Positions 40,477-48,909 of a stretch of DNA of 64,000 bases are shown here, piece by piece. Location of the stretch: the NCBI GenBank assembly GCA_963720475.1, contig OY970394.1:2046001-2110000 (forward strand), in the 5' to 3' direction. Positions within the stretch are counted from its first letter, which is position 1, and each line of letters begins with the position of its first letter. The stretch comes from G963720475 sp963720475 (GTDB lineage Bacteria; Actinomycetota; Thermoleophilia; Solirubrobacterales; Thermoleophilaceae). The translations under genes were made by a program, and so were the position numbers. Under the pieces are notes generated by a model. It searched no databases. It was not told the origin of the DNA and saw only the letters and a list, made by a program, of their open reading frames with translations.

Positions 40477-41742
40477 ATGGTCTCCGTGCGCGGGGGGCTC
40501 GTCATGCTGTTGCTGCTTTCGATCGCGCTCGCTTTGCCTGCGGGAGCGAGCGCTCAGTACGCGCCAGTCGATCGCGCCGGGCCCGAGTTGAGCGTCCCGA
40601 CGAGGCAGCTCGCCGCGGCCCTCTCGTGCGGCCGCGGCGTCGACAACGCCGCGCGGGCGCCAGTCCTGCTGGTCCACGGAACCGGGGCGACGGTGCGCGA
40701 GAACTGGTCGTGGAACTACCAGCCGGCGTTCGACTCGCTGGGCATCCCGTGGTGCGCGGTCCAGATGCCCGAGCGCGGCGACGGCGACATCCAGGTCAAC
40801 GCCGAGTACGTCCTCTACGCGATCCGCGAGATGCATCGCCGCGCGGGGCGCAAGATCTCGATCGTCGGGCACAGCCAGGGCGGGATGGTGCCCCGCTGGC
40901 CGCTGCGCTTCTGGCCCGATACCCGCGCGATGGTGGACGACCAGATCGGTTTCGCGCCGTCCAACCACGGCACGACCCAGTCGCGCCCTTCGGCGTCGGC
41001 GCCTGCGTCTCCCGCAGGTTGGCAGCAGTCCGACAGATCGAACTTCCTCCGCGCGCTCAACAGCGTCAAGGAGACCTTTGCCGGGATCTCCTACACCGCG
41101 GTCTATACGCGCATGGACGAGATCGTGACGCCTCCCGAGGCGGGCGCGCTCCGCACGGGTGACGGCCGGATCACGAACGTCGCGATCCAGGACATCTGCC
41201 CAGTTCAGGTCGCGGACCACTTCTTGATCGGGCTGACCGACACGGTCGCCTTCGCGCTCGCGCTCGATGCGCTCAACCACGACGGCCCGGCGAGCGTCGA
41301 GCGTGTGGCGCGAAAGGGCTGCTCCCAGGACCCGATCCCCGGTCTGCAGCCGACGGGTCTCGCCGAGGCCGCTGGGTCGTACGTCCGCGGCGAAGGCGGC
41401 GCAGCGGACGTTCCCGCCGAGCCCGCGCTGCGCTGCTACGTGACCGACACCTGCGCCCGCGCGCAGCAGCGGTCGAAGCTGCGCGTATCGCTGAGCGTGC
41501 GGCGCCCGGTCGCCGGACGGAGGGCGCGGCTCCAGCTCAGCGTGCGCGCGAAAGTCAATGGCAAGCTCGGCCCCGTTGCGGGGGCGAAGCTCCGCGTCGG
41601 CAACAAGCGCGTCAAGGCGAACGCCGCCGGCAAGACGAGCTTCTCGTACCGCTTCCGCACCACCGGCCGCAAGCGCGTCAGCGCGACTGCGCTTGGCTAC
41701 GGGAAGGGCGCCGTCACCGTCCGCGTCGCCCGCGCTCGGTAA
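40477..41742 (+). CDS. Secreted lipase/esterase with C-terminal Ig-like domain
   Basis: 421-residue exported alpha/beta hydrolase similar to actinobacterial triacylglycerol lipases of the CALB-like group. Signal peptide 1-27, then PVLLVHGTGATVRENWSWN (oxyanion strand), the nucleophile Ser133 in VGHSQGGMVPRW, FAPSNHGTTQS, YTRMDEIVTPPEAG with the likely catalytic Asp, and ADHFLIGLTD with the likely His. After about residue 330 a basic Ig-like domain follows (LRVSLSVRRPVAGRRARLQL, VSATALGYGKGAVTVRV), probably for surface attachment. Cysteines are paired as expected for an exported enzyme. Substrate chain length cannot be told. Confidence 0.87.
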   Translation: MVSVRGGLVMLLLLSIALALPAGASAQYAPVDRAGPELSVPTRQLAAALSCGRGVDNAARAPVLLVHGTGATVRENWSWNYQPAFDSLGIPWCAVQMPERGDGDIQVNAEYVLYAIREMHRRAGRKISIVGHSQGGMVPRWPLRFWPDTRAMVDDQIGFAPSNHGTTQSRPSASAPASPAGWQQSDRSNFLRALNSVKETFAGISYTAVYTRMDEIVTPPEAGALRTGDGRITNVAIQDICPVQVADHFLIGLTDTVAFALALDALNHDGPASVERVARKGCSQDPIPGLQPTGLAEAAGSYVRGEGGAADVPAEPALRCYVTDTCARAQQRSKLRVSLSVRRPVAGRRARLQLSVRAKVNGKLGPVAGAKLRVGNKRVKANAAGKTSFSYRFRTTGRKRVSATALGYGKGAVTVRVARAR

Positions 41743-41751
41743 AGGAGGGAG

Positions 41752-42708
41752 CTAGCTCGCGGCCGGGCTGTCCCACGCCCGGCAGATCTCGCCTACGTGC
41801 CGGTGGTCGGTGCCGCAGCAACCCCCGAGCACGTTGAGCTTGGGGAGCGCGGCTCGCAAGCCCGCGTAGCGCGCGCCGAGGTCAGCTGGATCGCCCTCGT
41901 CGAGCTCGGTCGCCTCATCGAGCTCGGCGTGGCTCTTGGTTGACGCGTTCGCACGGAACGCGTGGATACGCCTGCACCACGGGCCGCCATCGAGCACCGC
42001 CTCGAAATGACTCGGATGGGCGCAGTTGATCGCGTAGTAGGCGGGCGCGGAATCGGTCTGCTCGTCGACTTGCTCGATCGCCTCGTCGAGCGCCTGGCCG
42101 CTCGGAAGCCGTCCGTCGGTCTCGACCGTGAAGGAGATCGCCGACGGGACGCCGGCAGCGCCCGCCGCCCGGGCGATCCCGATCGCCTCTTCGGCATAGG
42201 TCATGGTTATCGCGGTCACCATGTCCGCTCCCGCCGCGCGCAGGCTGGTGATCTGCGTCGAGTGGTAGTCCTCGGCGGCGGCCGCCGTCAGTTTTTCGGC
42301 CGGGTCGTAGCCATCGTCGTGAGGTCCGATGCAGCCGCTGATCACTATTGGCGCGGTGAGCGGCTCCTGCTCCTCCCGGAGCTCCTGCATCAGCCCGATC
42401 GCCTTCCGGTTGAGCTCGTCGAGCTCAACCTCCGAGTAGCCGATCGCAGCCGCCCAGCGAGGATTGGCGCGCCAGGTCGGTGACTCCAACACGAAGCCAA
42501 CGCCATGCTCGCGCGCGAGGGCAAGGTAGGGGCCGTAGTAGCGGCGCAGCGCGTCGGTCCCCTGCTCGTCCTTGAGCAGGTCGAATGCCGCGAACTCGGG
42601 TAGGTCGAGCCCCTCGTGGAAGATCAAGGTGGTCTCGATCCCGCCGTCGGTCAGGAAGAGACCGCCGTTGAGTTGTGGGAGTCCGGCGATACGCTGAAAA
42701 TAGCCGAT
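41752..42708 (-). CDS. mmuM: Homocysteine S-methyltransferase family protein
   Basis: Zinc enzyme that moves a methyl group from S-methylmethionine or a related donor to homocysteine, giving methionine. Zinc ligands are present: INCAHPSHFEAVL (Cys) and NVLGGCCGTDHRHV (two Cys), with SGCIGPHDDGYDP and FLTDGGIETTLIFHEG earlier. About 310 residues, normal. The start is a puzzle: the 50 bases between the tRNA-Cys 3' end (42716) and the conserved PQLNGGLFLTDGG contain no ATG, GTG or TTG in any frame. The open frame itself runs back through the tRNA to a GTG at 42780. ATC 42708, ATC 42690 or CTG 42654 are possible; the end given is provisional. Confidence 0.8.
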   Translation of the reverse strand: MGYFQRIAGLPQLNGGLFLTDGGIETTLIFHEGLDLPEFAAFDLLKDEQGTDALRRYYGPYLALAREHGVGFVLESPTWRANPRWAAAIGYSEVELDELNRKAIGLMQELREEQEPLTAPIVISGCIGPHDDGYDPAEKLTAAAAEDYHSTQITSLRAAGADMVTAITMTYAEEAIGIARAAGAAGVPSAISFTVETDGRLPSGQALDEAIEQVDEQTDSAPAYYAINCAHPSHFEAVLDGGPWCRRIHAFRANASTKSHAELDEATELDEGDPADLGARYAGLRAALPKLNVLGGCCGTDHRHVGEICRAWDSPAAS

Positions 42709-42715
42709 GGACCGA

Positions 42716-42786
42716 AGGCGACGACCGGAATCGAACCGGTGTAAACGGCTTTGCAGGCCGCTGCGTAACCACTCCGCCACGTCGCC
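42716..42786 (-). tRNA. tRNA-Cys (GCA)
   Basis: Complete 71-base cloverleaf: acceptor GGCGACG/CGTCGCC, anticodon loop CTGCAAA (anticodon GCA) on stem GCGGC/GCCGT, T arm with TTCGATT, discriminator U73, the identity base of tRNA-Cys. No encoded CCA. It lies directly upstream of, and in line with, mmuM, so the two are probably on one transcript. Confidence 0.95.
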
Positions 42787-42830
42787 GGGTTGCAGTCGAA
42801 GCGTAGTGAACGGCTAGGCTCCCCCGGCCC

Positions 42831-43283
42831 ATGCCGCCGCCTGCCTTCCCACCGCCCGGAACCTGGAAGATGAAGCTCCTGAAGGCCGCCACGGGCGCCC
42901 ATGTGCGCCTCTACCGCGCCACCGGTGGCCGCATCGGCGGAAAGCAGGGCGGCGTCCCGATCCTCCTACTCGAGACCGTCGGGCGCAAGAGCGGCAAGCG
43001 CCGCACGACGCCGCTGATGTGGCTGGAGCACGACGGCACCCCGGTGATCGTCGGCTCCCGAGCGGGCTCGGACGTCACGCCGCTTTGGTGGCTCAACCTG
43101 CGCGACGCCGGCGAGGGTGAGATCCAGTTGCGCGGAGAGCGTCGCCGCGTTCGCCCCCGCCTGGTCCAAGGCGAGGAGCGCGCAGCGGTCTGGCCAAAGC
43201 TGGTCGAGGTCTATCCCGACTTCGGGGTGTACGAGCAGCGCACGGACCGCGACATCCCGGTGATCGCGCTCGAGTCCGCCTAA
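42831..43283 (+). CDS. Ddn-type F420-dependent nitroreductase/quinone reductase
   Basis: 150-residue split-barrel protein of the deazaflavin (F420H2)-dependent Ddn family. Diagnostic stretch: ILLLETVGRKSGKRRTTPLM, then VIVGSRAGSDVTPLWWLNLR and WPKLVEVYPDFGVYEQRT, all placed as in Ddn proteins, where the Gly-Arg-Lys-Ser loop binds the F420 phosphate. Members reduce quinones or nitro compounds; the substrate here is unknown. It implies that the organism makes F420. ATG 42831 is divergent from tRNA-Cys; an in-frame ATG 39 bases later is an alternative start. Confidence 0.88.
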   Translation: MPPPAFPPPGTWKMKLLKAATGAHVRLYRATGGRIGGKQGGVPILLLETVGRKSGKRRTTPLMWLEHDGTPVIVGSRAGSDVTPLWWLNLRDAGEGEIQLRGERRRVRPRLVQGEERAAVWPKLVEVYPDFGVYEQRTDRDIPVIALESA

Positions 43284-43296
43284 CGGTAGGCGGACC

Positions 43297-43302
43297 TATA
43301 AT
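43297..43302 (+). promoter_or_regulatory. -10 box of the tRNA-Gly promoter
   Basis: A perfect TATAAT lies 11 bases before the first base of mature tRNA-Gly, the only consensus -10 seen in the window. No good -35 is present at 17 bases upstream. Confidence 0.6.
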
Positions 43303-43313
43303 CAGTCGCCCGC

Positions 43314-43387
43314 GCGGATGTAGCTCAGTTGGCTAGAGCGTCTGCTTGCCATGCAGAAGGTCGTGGGTTCGAATCCCATCATCCGCT
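43314..43387 (+). tRNA. tRNA-Gly (GCC)
   Basis: Complete 74-base cloverleaf: acceptor GCGGATG/CATCCGC, D arm GCTC-GAGC, anticodon stem TCTGC/GCAGA with loop TTGCCAT (anticodon GCC), T arm GTGGG-TTCGAAT-CCCAT, discriminator U. No encoded CCA. Confidence 0.96.
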
Positions 43388-43405
43388 TCCGCCGTGGGCG
43401 GCCGG

Positions 43406-43936
43406 TCAATCCAGGCCGGCTGCCGTATGCCGCTTCATCCGGACGTTCGTCCCGCCCGGGCTGCAGCCAAACGCGTTCCAGGTGACCGTCGCGAGCTTGT
43501 GGTCGTCCGACAGCGTCAGCTTGACGCTCCCCGGGTCGTACTTCGGCGTGTTGTCGAGAACGTACTTCCACGTGCCGGTCACGCTGAACGTGCGGTCCTT
43601 GCCCTCCTGCGGGTCTTGAGAGGAGTCGAGGCCGATCTGCCTTTGCTTTGCCTCGCACCCCTTCACGGGCACGAAGAACTCGACGAAGGTGTACGGGCCG
43701 GTCGCCTTGCCATTCGTCTTGAAGGTGGCGGTCGCGCCGGAGCCATCGAAGGTGGCGTGCGCGGCAACCCGTCCCGGACTCAGGGTGCCTTCCGGCGAGG
43801 TCGTCTCCTGGGCGAATCCGCGTTCCGGGCCAGTGCGCTTTTTCGCTTCGTCCTCGTCGTCCGAGCCGCAGCCGCCCAGAGCGACGACCGCGATCACCGC
43901 GGCGATGGAAAGTCCCGTCCTGCCCGTGCGCCGCAA
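43406..43936 (-). CDS. Putative lipoprotein of unknown function
   Basis: 176-residue exported protein with a lipoprotein signal: basic start, hydrophobic IAAVIAVVALGGC with the lipidated Cys23, then an acidic linker (SDDEDE). The mature part looks like one beta-sandwich domain (ATFDGSGATATFKTNGKATG, RTFSVTGTWKYVL, KLATVTWNAFGC) with two further Cys that could form a disulfide. I recognise no family. It follows the M23 peptidase gene by about 120 bases, separated by a strong hairpin, and ends 18 bases from tRNA-Gly on the other strand. Confidence 0.75.
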   Translation of the reverse strand: MRRTGRTGLSIAAVIAVVALGGCGSDDEDEAKKRTGPERGFAQETTSPEGTLSPGRVAAHATFDGSGATATFKTNGKATGPYTFVEFFVPVKGCEAKQRQIGLDSSQDPQEGKDRTFSVTGTWKYVLDNTPKYDPGSVKLTLSDDHKLATVTWNAFGCSPGGTNVRMKRHTAAGLD

Positions 43937-43985
43937 GTGGCCTCCCGGTCGACTCCCGAACAGCGTAGCTATGCCCGAAAGCGAA

Positions 43986-44011
43986 CGAGCCGCCCGGGGG
44001 AAGGCGGCTCG
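43986..44011. terminator. Hairpin terminator between the M23 peptidase and lipoprotein genes
   Basis: Nine-base-pair stem CGAGCCGCC / GGCGGCTCG with an eight-base loop. On the leftward strand it follows the peptidase stop by about 45 bases and is trailed by GTTCGCTTTC, only weakly T-rich. It probably ends peptidase transcription. Confidence 0.55.
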
Positions 44012-44057
44012 CTCTTATTGGGGGGCGCCGGTCTGTCGCGCCGGCAGGCGGGGTCAG

Positions 44058-45035
44058 CTAGTGGCCGTGCTCGTCGAAGCTGTAGGTCGGCAGGCTGTAG
44101 CCGACGTCGGAGTGCTCGCTCGCGGCGGCCATCGCGGCGCGCGAGCGCGCGGCCTTGTTCCCGCCCTCGGGCAAGTACTCGATCGGATTCACGGGCTTCG
44201 CATTCGGCCCGCTGCCCTGCCGCACCTCGAAGTGGAGGTGCGGCCCGGTGCAGTTGCCCGTGCAGCCGGTGTAGCCGATGATGCCGCCCTGCTCGACCGG
44301 CGAATCGACGTCGAGCCCCGGCGCGTAGCGCGAGAGGTGGGCGTAGCACGTCGAGAGGGTCCCGTGCGAGATGCAGACGAAGTTTCCGTATCCGCCGGCA
44401 CCGCCGACGAAGGTGGTCTTGCCGGAAGCGGCGGCCTTGATCGGCGTGCCCGACGGTCCGGCGATGTCGATGCCCGCGTGCATGTGGTCGCCGCGGTTCT
44501 CGCCGAAGGCGCCGGTGATCATGCCCGTGACCGGCCAGATGAAGCCCTGGCCGTTCGGGTTCCCGGCAATGCCGCGCGGCAGGATCTTGATCCGCACCTT
44601 GCTGGCCTTGGATTTCCGCCCGGCCTCGTCGATCAGCTTGATCTGGCCGCTCTTCGTGCCCGACGAGATGGGGACGTCGAGGCTCGTCGTGCCGACGCGG
44701 GAGGGCTTCACGATGAACTCGTCGCCGGGGCTCTTGCCGCCGGTGAAGAGGACCTTGTGGACGGCAGCGAGGTTCCGGCCGCGCACCTTGAGCTTGCCGG
44801 CGCGGCGGACCTTGACACTGCCGCTCGTCTGGGCGGTCTGGGTGTTGGCGACGCAGCCCTTCGTGCACTTGACGTCGACGATCGCCGGCGGGGCGAGGTA
44901 GCCCGTACCGCCGCCGGCCGAAGGCGCAGCGGTGGCTGCGGGAGCGAACACGGCGAGGCCGAGCGCTGCTCCCAGCGCGGTGGTCGCGGCTATGCAGTTT
45001 GTGCGGCCGTGAGACCGCTCGAATCGGCGCTTCAT
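44058..45035 (-). CDS. Secreted M23 (LytM-type) peptidoglycan endopeptidase
   Basis: 325-residue exported zinc peptidase. Signal peptide (AATTALGAALGLAVFAPAATA), an Ig/IPT-like domain at about 60-150 (VKVRRAGKLKVRGRNLAAVH), then the M23 domain with FGENRGDHMHAGIDIAGPSG (HxxxD zinc ligands), YGNFVCISHGTLSTCYAHLS and the HxH ligand in GPHLHFEVRQGSG. Paired Cys are present (CTGNC and others). It cuts peptide cross-links of peptidoglycan. The gene sits directly downstream of a c-di-AMP riboswitch, the typical arrangement for actinobacterial wall hydrolases, so its expression should fall when c-di-AMP is high. Confidence 0.93.
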   Translation of the reverse strand: MKRRFERSHGRTNCIAATTALGAALGLAVFAPAATAAPSAGGGTGYLAPPAIVDVKCTKGCVANTQTAQTSGSVKVRRAGKLKVRGRNLAAVHKVLFTGGKSPGDEFIVKPSRVGTTSLDVPISSGTKSGQIKLIDEAGRKSKASKVRIKILPRGIAGNPNGQGFIWPVTGMITGAFGENRGDHMHAGIDIAGPSGTPIKAAASGKTTFVGGAGGYGNFVCISHGTLSTCYAHLSRYAPGLDVDSPVEQGGIIGYTGCTGNCTGPHLHFEVRQGSGPNAKPVNPIEYLPEGGNKAARSRAAMAAASEHSDVGYSLPTYSFDEHGH

Positions 45036-45055
45036 GCGCAGGTCAATCCCCTTTT

Positions 45056-45196
45056 GTGGGCCTGCGGGGTTAGCTGACGGGCTCGCGCTTAAAGGGCAGC
45101 GCTACCAGACGGCAATGTCTGGATTCGCCCCAGTCATCGGACCGATGACCTTTGGTTCCCCCGCTCCGTCCGAACCCCTGCGAGAGAGTCGGACGG
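45056..45196 (-). ncRNA. c-di-AMP riboswitch (ydaO/yuaA class)
   Basis: Conserved blocks of the class are present in order on the leftward strand: GCGGGGGAACCAAAGG (45164-45149), the hairpin GTCATCGG-TCC... to GATGAC, GGGGCGAATC (45131-45122), a variable hairpin AGAC-ATTGCC-GTCT, CTGCCCTT, and the diagnostic CCCGTCAGCTAACC with CGCAGGC (to 45060). The M23 peptidase ATG follows 20 bases later. Known members of this class lower expression of wall hydrolase genes when c-di-AMP binds. The 5' boundary is approximate. Confidence 0.92.
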
Positions 45197-45303
45197 ACTC
45201 GGCGTATGTACGTCCCGAAGGACGCGGAGCATTCAAGCACATAACGCGCACGGAATCTTGCGGTTACACCCCACTAGGCGCGATTCCGCTTGCTAGAGCG
45301 GTT

Positions 45304-45720
45304 TCAGCGCCCTAATTCTTCGTCGAGGGCCTCGTTGTAGAGCTCGTCGGCGCGCTCGTTCTGCTCACGGGGAACCGACTCGATGGACCACTTCTCAAAC
45401 CCCTGCAACGCGTCTATCACCTCGGCGCGCAGCGGCTTGAGGTGCGCCTGCTTGACCTTGTACTCGCCGGTGATCTGGCGGGCAACCACCTCGGAGTCGT
45501 TGACGAGCGCGAGCGAGGAGGCCTCGAGCTGGCGAGCGAGCTCGATCCCGAGCAACACTGCGCGGTACTCCGCCACGTTGTTGGTCGCCTCACCGATGTA
45601 GGCGGCCCGCTCGGCGAGCTCCTCGCCATCGTCGGTCATCGCCACCGCTCCTACGCCCGCCGGCCCGGGGTTGCCGCGGGAACCGCCGTCGACGTGGACG
45701 ACGACCTTCTCAATCGCCAC
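45304..45720 (-). CDS. rnhA: Ribonuclease HI family protein
   Basis: 138-residue RNase H-fold protein that cuts RNA in RNA-DNA hybrids. The catalytic carboxylates are all present: Asp11 in VHVDGGSRGNPGPAG, Glu51 in NNVAEYRAVLLG, Asp75 in LVNDSEVVARQI and Asp125 in NERADEL. It lacks the basic protrusion of E. coli RNase HI and resembles the short actinobacterial/archaeal type. It follows the 71-residue unknown gene by nine bases. Upstream of the peptidase riboswitch on the same strand. Confidence 0.92.
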   Translation of the reverse strand: MAIEKVVVHVDGGSRGNPGPAGVGAVAMTDDGEELAERAAYIGEATNNVAEYRAVLLGIELARQLEASSLALVNDSEVVARQITGEYKVKQAHLKPLRAEVIDALQGFEKWSIESVPREQNERADELYNEALDEELGR

Positions 45721-45729
45721 GCGGACAGC

Positions 45730-45945
45730 TCAAATCTTCGGGAAGCTGCCGGAGGCCCGCGCGCGGCGACGGTCGCGTTTCTCGCGCCGCTGCGCCCCCG
45801 CTTGCTCGGCGGTCTCACCGCTGCGCCGGTCGGGGCCCCCGCGGCGATCCACGATCACCTCGACGTTCGGGTCGTCGGCGTAATGCGCCACGAGCTTGTC
45901 GTAGAGCTCGTCGGCCAACGCCTGGGGTACGACGCAGTAGATCAC
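45730..45945 (-). CDS. Small conserved protein of unknown function
   Basis: 71 residues: a folded-looking first half (VIYCVVPQALADELYDKLV, DDPNVEVIVDRR) followed by a very basic tail (GGPDRRSGETAEQ then QRREKRDRRRARA). The start is GTG 45945, overlapping the stop of the zinc-ribbon gene (GTGA). The tail could bind nucleic acid; its neighbour is RNase HI. Function unknown. Confidence 0.65.
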   Translation of the reverse strand: MIYCVVPQALADELYDKLVAHYADDPNVEVIVDRRGGPDRRSGETAEQAGAQRREKRDRRRARASGSFPKI

Positions 45946-46712
45946 CTCGTCACCTCCTCGTCGACAGCCGCGACGCCGAGCCGCCCCTCGTCGTCGGAGA
46001 CGGCGTTCCAGGCGCGCAGGTCCTCGGCGAGCTCTCCCAGCTCCTCCCCCGTGTCCACGAGCGTGACAGGACGGTCGGAATCGGCGAGGTCCACGCGATA
46101 GCGATACCACGACAGCTCCCAGGCAACGACGATCGCCACCGCGCTCGGTGTGTCGGCGAGGGGGTTGGCGCTCACCCACGGGCCGCCGAGCGTGCGGGTG
46201 ATCCCGGCGACGGTGCGCGGATGCTCGGACTGGTTGAAGAGGTCCAACGCCCGCTCGACCTTCAGCTGTGCGTTCGAGGGCACCGCGCGGACGTGTCGCG
46301 GGTCGCGAGGGCCGGAGCGCTCGGTGGAGACGGTCGACGACGACGACGCCTGCTCGGGCGTAGGAGCCGCCGGCTCGAGCTCCTCGGCAGCCGCATCGGG
46401 TTGCTGCTCCACCGGATCCAGCCCGAGGGACTCACCGCCGCCGGGCGGAAGGTCGAGCTCCTGCTCGTCGTCGCGGCGGCGCAGCCGCCCGAGCAGCGAG
46501 CGGCGGCCGGAGGCGCGCCGAGGCTGGCCGGCAACGGCAGCCCCGTGGGCCTCGGGAATCCATCCTTCGGCCACGGCGCGCTCGCGGCAGAGCTCACACA
46601 CGAGGCGCCGCTCGCCGCCGGCGAGGTAGGGCTCGGCCGCCTCGCCCTTGAGGATCGTGCGTCCGCAGACGTCGCACGCAACGGCGTCGTGCTTTGGCAG
46701 GACTTCCTTCTT
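45942..46712 (-). CDS. Zinc-ribbon protein of unknown function
   Basis: 256 residues. An N-terminal zinc ribbon with Cys14, Cys17, Cys40 and Cys43 (ACDVCGRTI, LVCELCRER) is followed by a low-complexity acidic/Pro linker to about residue 150. Then a C-terminal helical domain (SNAQLKVERALDLFNQSEH, RTVAGITRTLGGPWVSANP, ELSWYRYRVDLADS). GTG 46712 is chosen since the frame further upstream looks non-coding. Overlaps the next small gene. I do not recognise the C-terminal domain. Confidence 0.7.
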   Translation of the reverse strand, partial: KKEVLPKHDAVACDVCGRTILKGEAAEPYLAGGERRLVCELCRERAVAEGWIPEAHGAAVAGQPRRASGRRSLLGRLRRRDDEQELDLPPGGGESLGLDPVEQQPDAAAEELEPAAPTPEQASSSSTVSTERSGPRDPRHVRAVPSNAQLKVERALDLFNQSEHPRTVAGITRTLGGPWVSANPLADTPSAVAIVVAWELSWYRYRVDLADSDRPVTLVDTGEELGELAEDLRAWNAVSDDEGRLGVAAVDEEVTR

Positions 46713-46789
46713 CACGCGGGTGATCGTAGCGAGCGGGGTCGCCCCCGCAGAGACGATCAAACGTCCACGGGCCGCCCACCGCCGCCGCG

Positions 46790-48860
46790 CTACGCCTTGA
46801 CGGGCTCGCCCTCGCTCGCGGCGTCGATGACCTTCTGCGCGAGGTGGCCCGGGATCTCCTCGTAGCGCGCGAGCTCCATCGAGTAGTCGCCCTGTCCACC
46901 GGTGATCGAGCGCAGGTCGGGCGCATAGCTGAGCAGCTCGGCCATCGGAATCTCGGCCTTGATCTCGGTCATCGACCCCTTCGGCTCCATCCCGAGCGGC
47001 CGGCCGCGACGCCCGTTCAGGTCTCCGATGACGTCGCCGACCGAGTCCTCGGGCGCCGAAACCATCACGGTCATGATCGGCTCGAGCAGCGCCGGGTCGG
47101 CGTCGGCGGCCGCCTTCTTGAACGCCATCGATCCGGCGACCTTGAACGCCATCTCGGACGAGTCCACCGAGTGGTGCGAGCCGTCGTAGAGCGTGACCCG
47201 CAGATCGTTCATCGGGTAGCCGGCGACGACCCCATCACGCATCGCCTCGACGATCCCCTTCTCGACCGCGGGGATGAACCCGCCGGGGATGACGCCGCCC
47301 TTGATCGCGTTGACGAACTCGAACCCGGCGCCCTGCTCGAGCGGCTCGATCTCGATATGGCAGTCGCCGAACTGCCCGCGCCCGCCCGTCTGCTTCTTGT
47401 AACGGCCGTGGGCCTTGGCCGAGCCCTTGATCGTCTCGTGGTATGGGACCCGCGGCGGCTTGAGCGTGACCTCCGCGCCGAAGCGCTCCTTCATGCGATC
47501 GACGATCACCTCGACGTGGACCTGGGTGAGTCCGGCGACGATCTGCTCGCCGGTCTGCGGATCGCGGTGGAGGTCGAGCGTCGGGTCCTCCTCCTGCAGA
47601 CGCCGCAGCGCCGAGAAGACCTTCTCCTCGTCGCCCTTCGCCTTCGGCTCGATCGCGAAGGCCATCACCGGGCGCGGCAGTGCGGGCATCGCGAGCTCGA
47701 CCTCGGCGTCCTTCGAGCCGATCAAGTCGCCCGCGCGCGTCTCCTTCAGCTTCGCGACCGCGCCGATGTCGCCCGGCCCGAAGGCGTCGGTCTGCTCCAT
47801 GTCCTTCCCTTGAGGGACGAGCAGGTGCCCGACCCGCTCCTTGGAATGCGCGCGCAGGTTGACGACGTGGGAATCCGACCTGAGCGTCCCCTGATAGACG
47901 CGGAACAGATTGATCCGGCCCGCGTACGGGTCGGCGAGCGTCTTGAACGTGAGCGCGACGAGGTCGGCGTCGGGGTCCGGCTCGAGCTGTGCCTCGCCTG
48001 CCTCGATGGCGCCGCGCATGGCCGGCGAGGGGAGATCCTCGATCAGCGCGTCGAGCAGACGGTTCGTGCCGAGGTTCTTGGTCGCGACTCCGCAGGTGAC
48101 GGCGAAGATGCGGCCCTCGGTGACGCCTGACTTGAGCGCGCTGACCGTCTCGTCGTGTGAGATCTCCTCGCCCTCGAGGTAGCGCTCCATCAGCTCGTCG
48201 GAGACCTCGGCGACCTCGTCCATCAGCTTCTCCCGGTACTCGTCGGCCTGCGCGCTTCAGCTCCTCGGGGATGTCGATCTCGGAGCAGTTGTCGCGACCG
48301 TTGCCGTCGTACGAGTAGGCCTTCATGTCGATCAGGTCGATCAGGCCCGTGACCTCGTGCTCGGAGCCGATCGGGATCTCGGTCGCGACCACGTGCTGGC
48401 CGAACGCGCCCTTGAGCGAATCGAGCGTGCGGAAGAAGTCGGCGCGCTCGCGGTCGAGCATGTTCACGAACAGGAGCCGCGCGAGGCCGAGGTCCGCGGC
48501 GCGGCGCCAGAGACGGTCGGTGCCCACCTCGACGCCCATCACGGCGTTGACGACGAACACCGCTCCATCGCAGACCCGCAGCGCTGCGAGCGCGTCGGCA
48601 ACGAAGCTCGCCTCACCCGGGGTGTCGATCAGGTTGACCTTGCGACCGTCCCAGTTGAACGACGCGAGACTCGAGGAGATCGACATCTCCCGCGCCTTCT
48701 CGTCAGGGGCGGAGTCGGAGATGGTCGTACCGTCGGCGACCGATCCGAGACGGTTGATCGCGCCCGCCTGATAGAGCAGCGCCTCGAAGGTCGAGGTCTT
48801 GCCACCGCCGCGATGGCCGACGAGCGCGACGTTGCGGATCCGCTTGGGGTCTTCGGGCAT
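46790..48860 (-). CDS. Elongation factor G-like GTPase (EF-G2), one frameshift
   Basis: EF-G homologue of the second actinobacterial type, 689 residues after one base is removed near 48248-48256. P-loop GHRGGGKTS at 15-23 (not GHIDAGKTT of canonical EF-G), DTPGE at 79-83, and an unusual G4 motif NMLD (133-136) in place of NKMD. Domains II to V are recognisable (FRVYQGTLRSDS, YKKQTGGRGQFGDCHIEIEP, NDLRVTLYDGSHHSVDS, MGRRGR-type LNGRRGRPLG). AGGAGG six bases before the ATG. Such paralogues lack proven translocase activity; a ribosome-linked role is inferred. Confidence 0.9.
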
Positions 48861-48909
48861 CTTCTCCTCCTCTCTCCGTGAAGAGCGGAGCCTACCCGCC
48901 GCCGCTCAG

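Noticed and set aside
42708..42780. N-terminal extension of mmuM through tRNA-Cys
   Set aside because: The first 22 residues are the reading frame of the tRNA, not protein-like, although it holds the only usual start codon.
43302..43658. Leftward open frame through tRNA-Gly giving a protein with MGFEPTTFCMAS
   Set aside because: Translation of a tRNA and its flank, a well-known false protein pattern.
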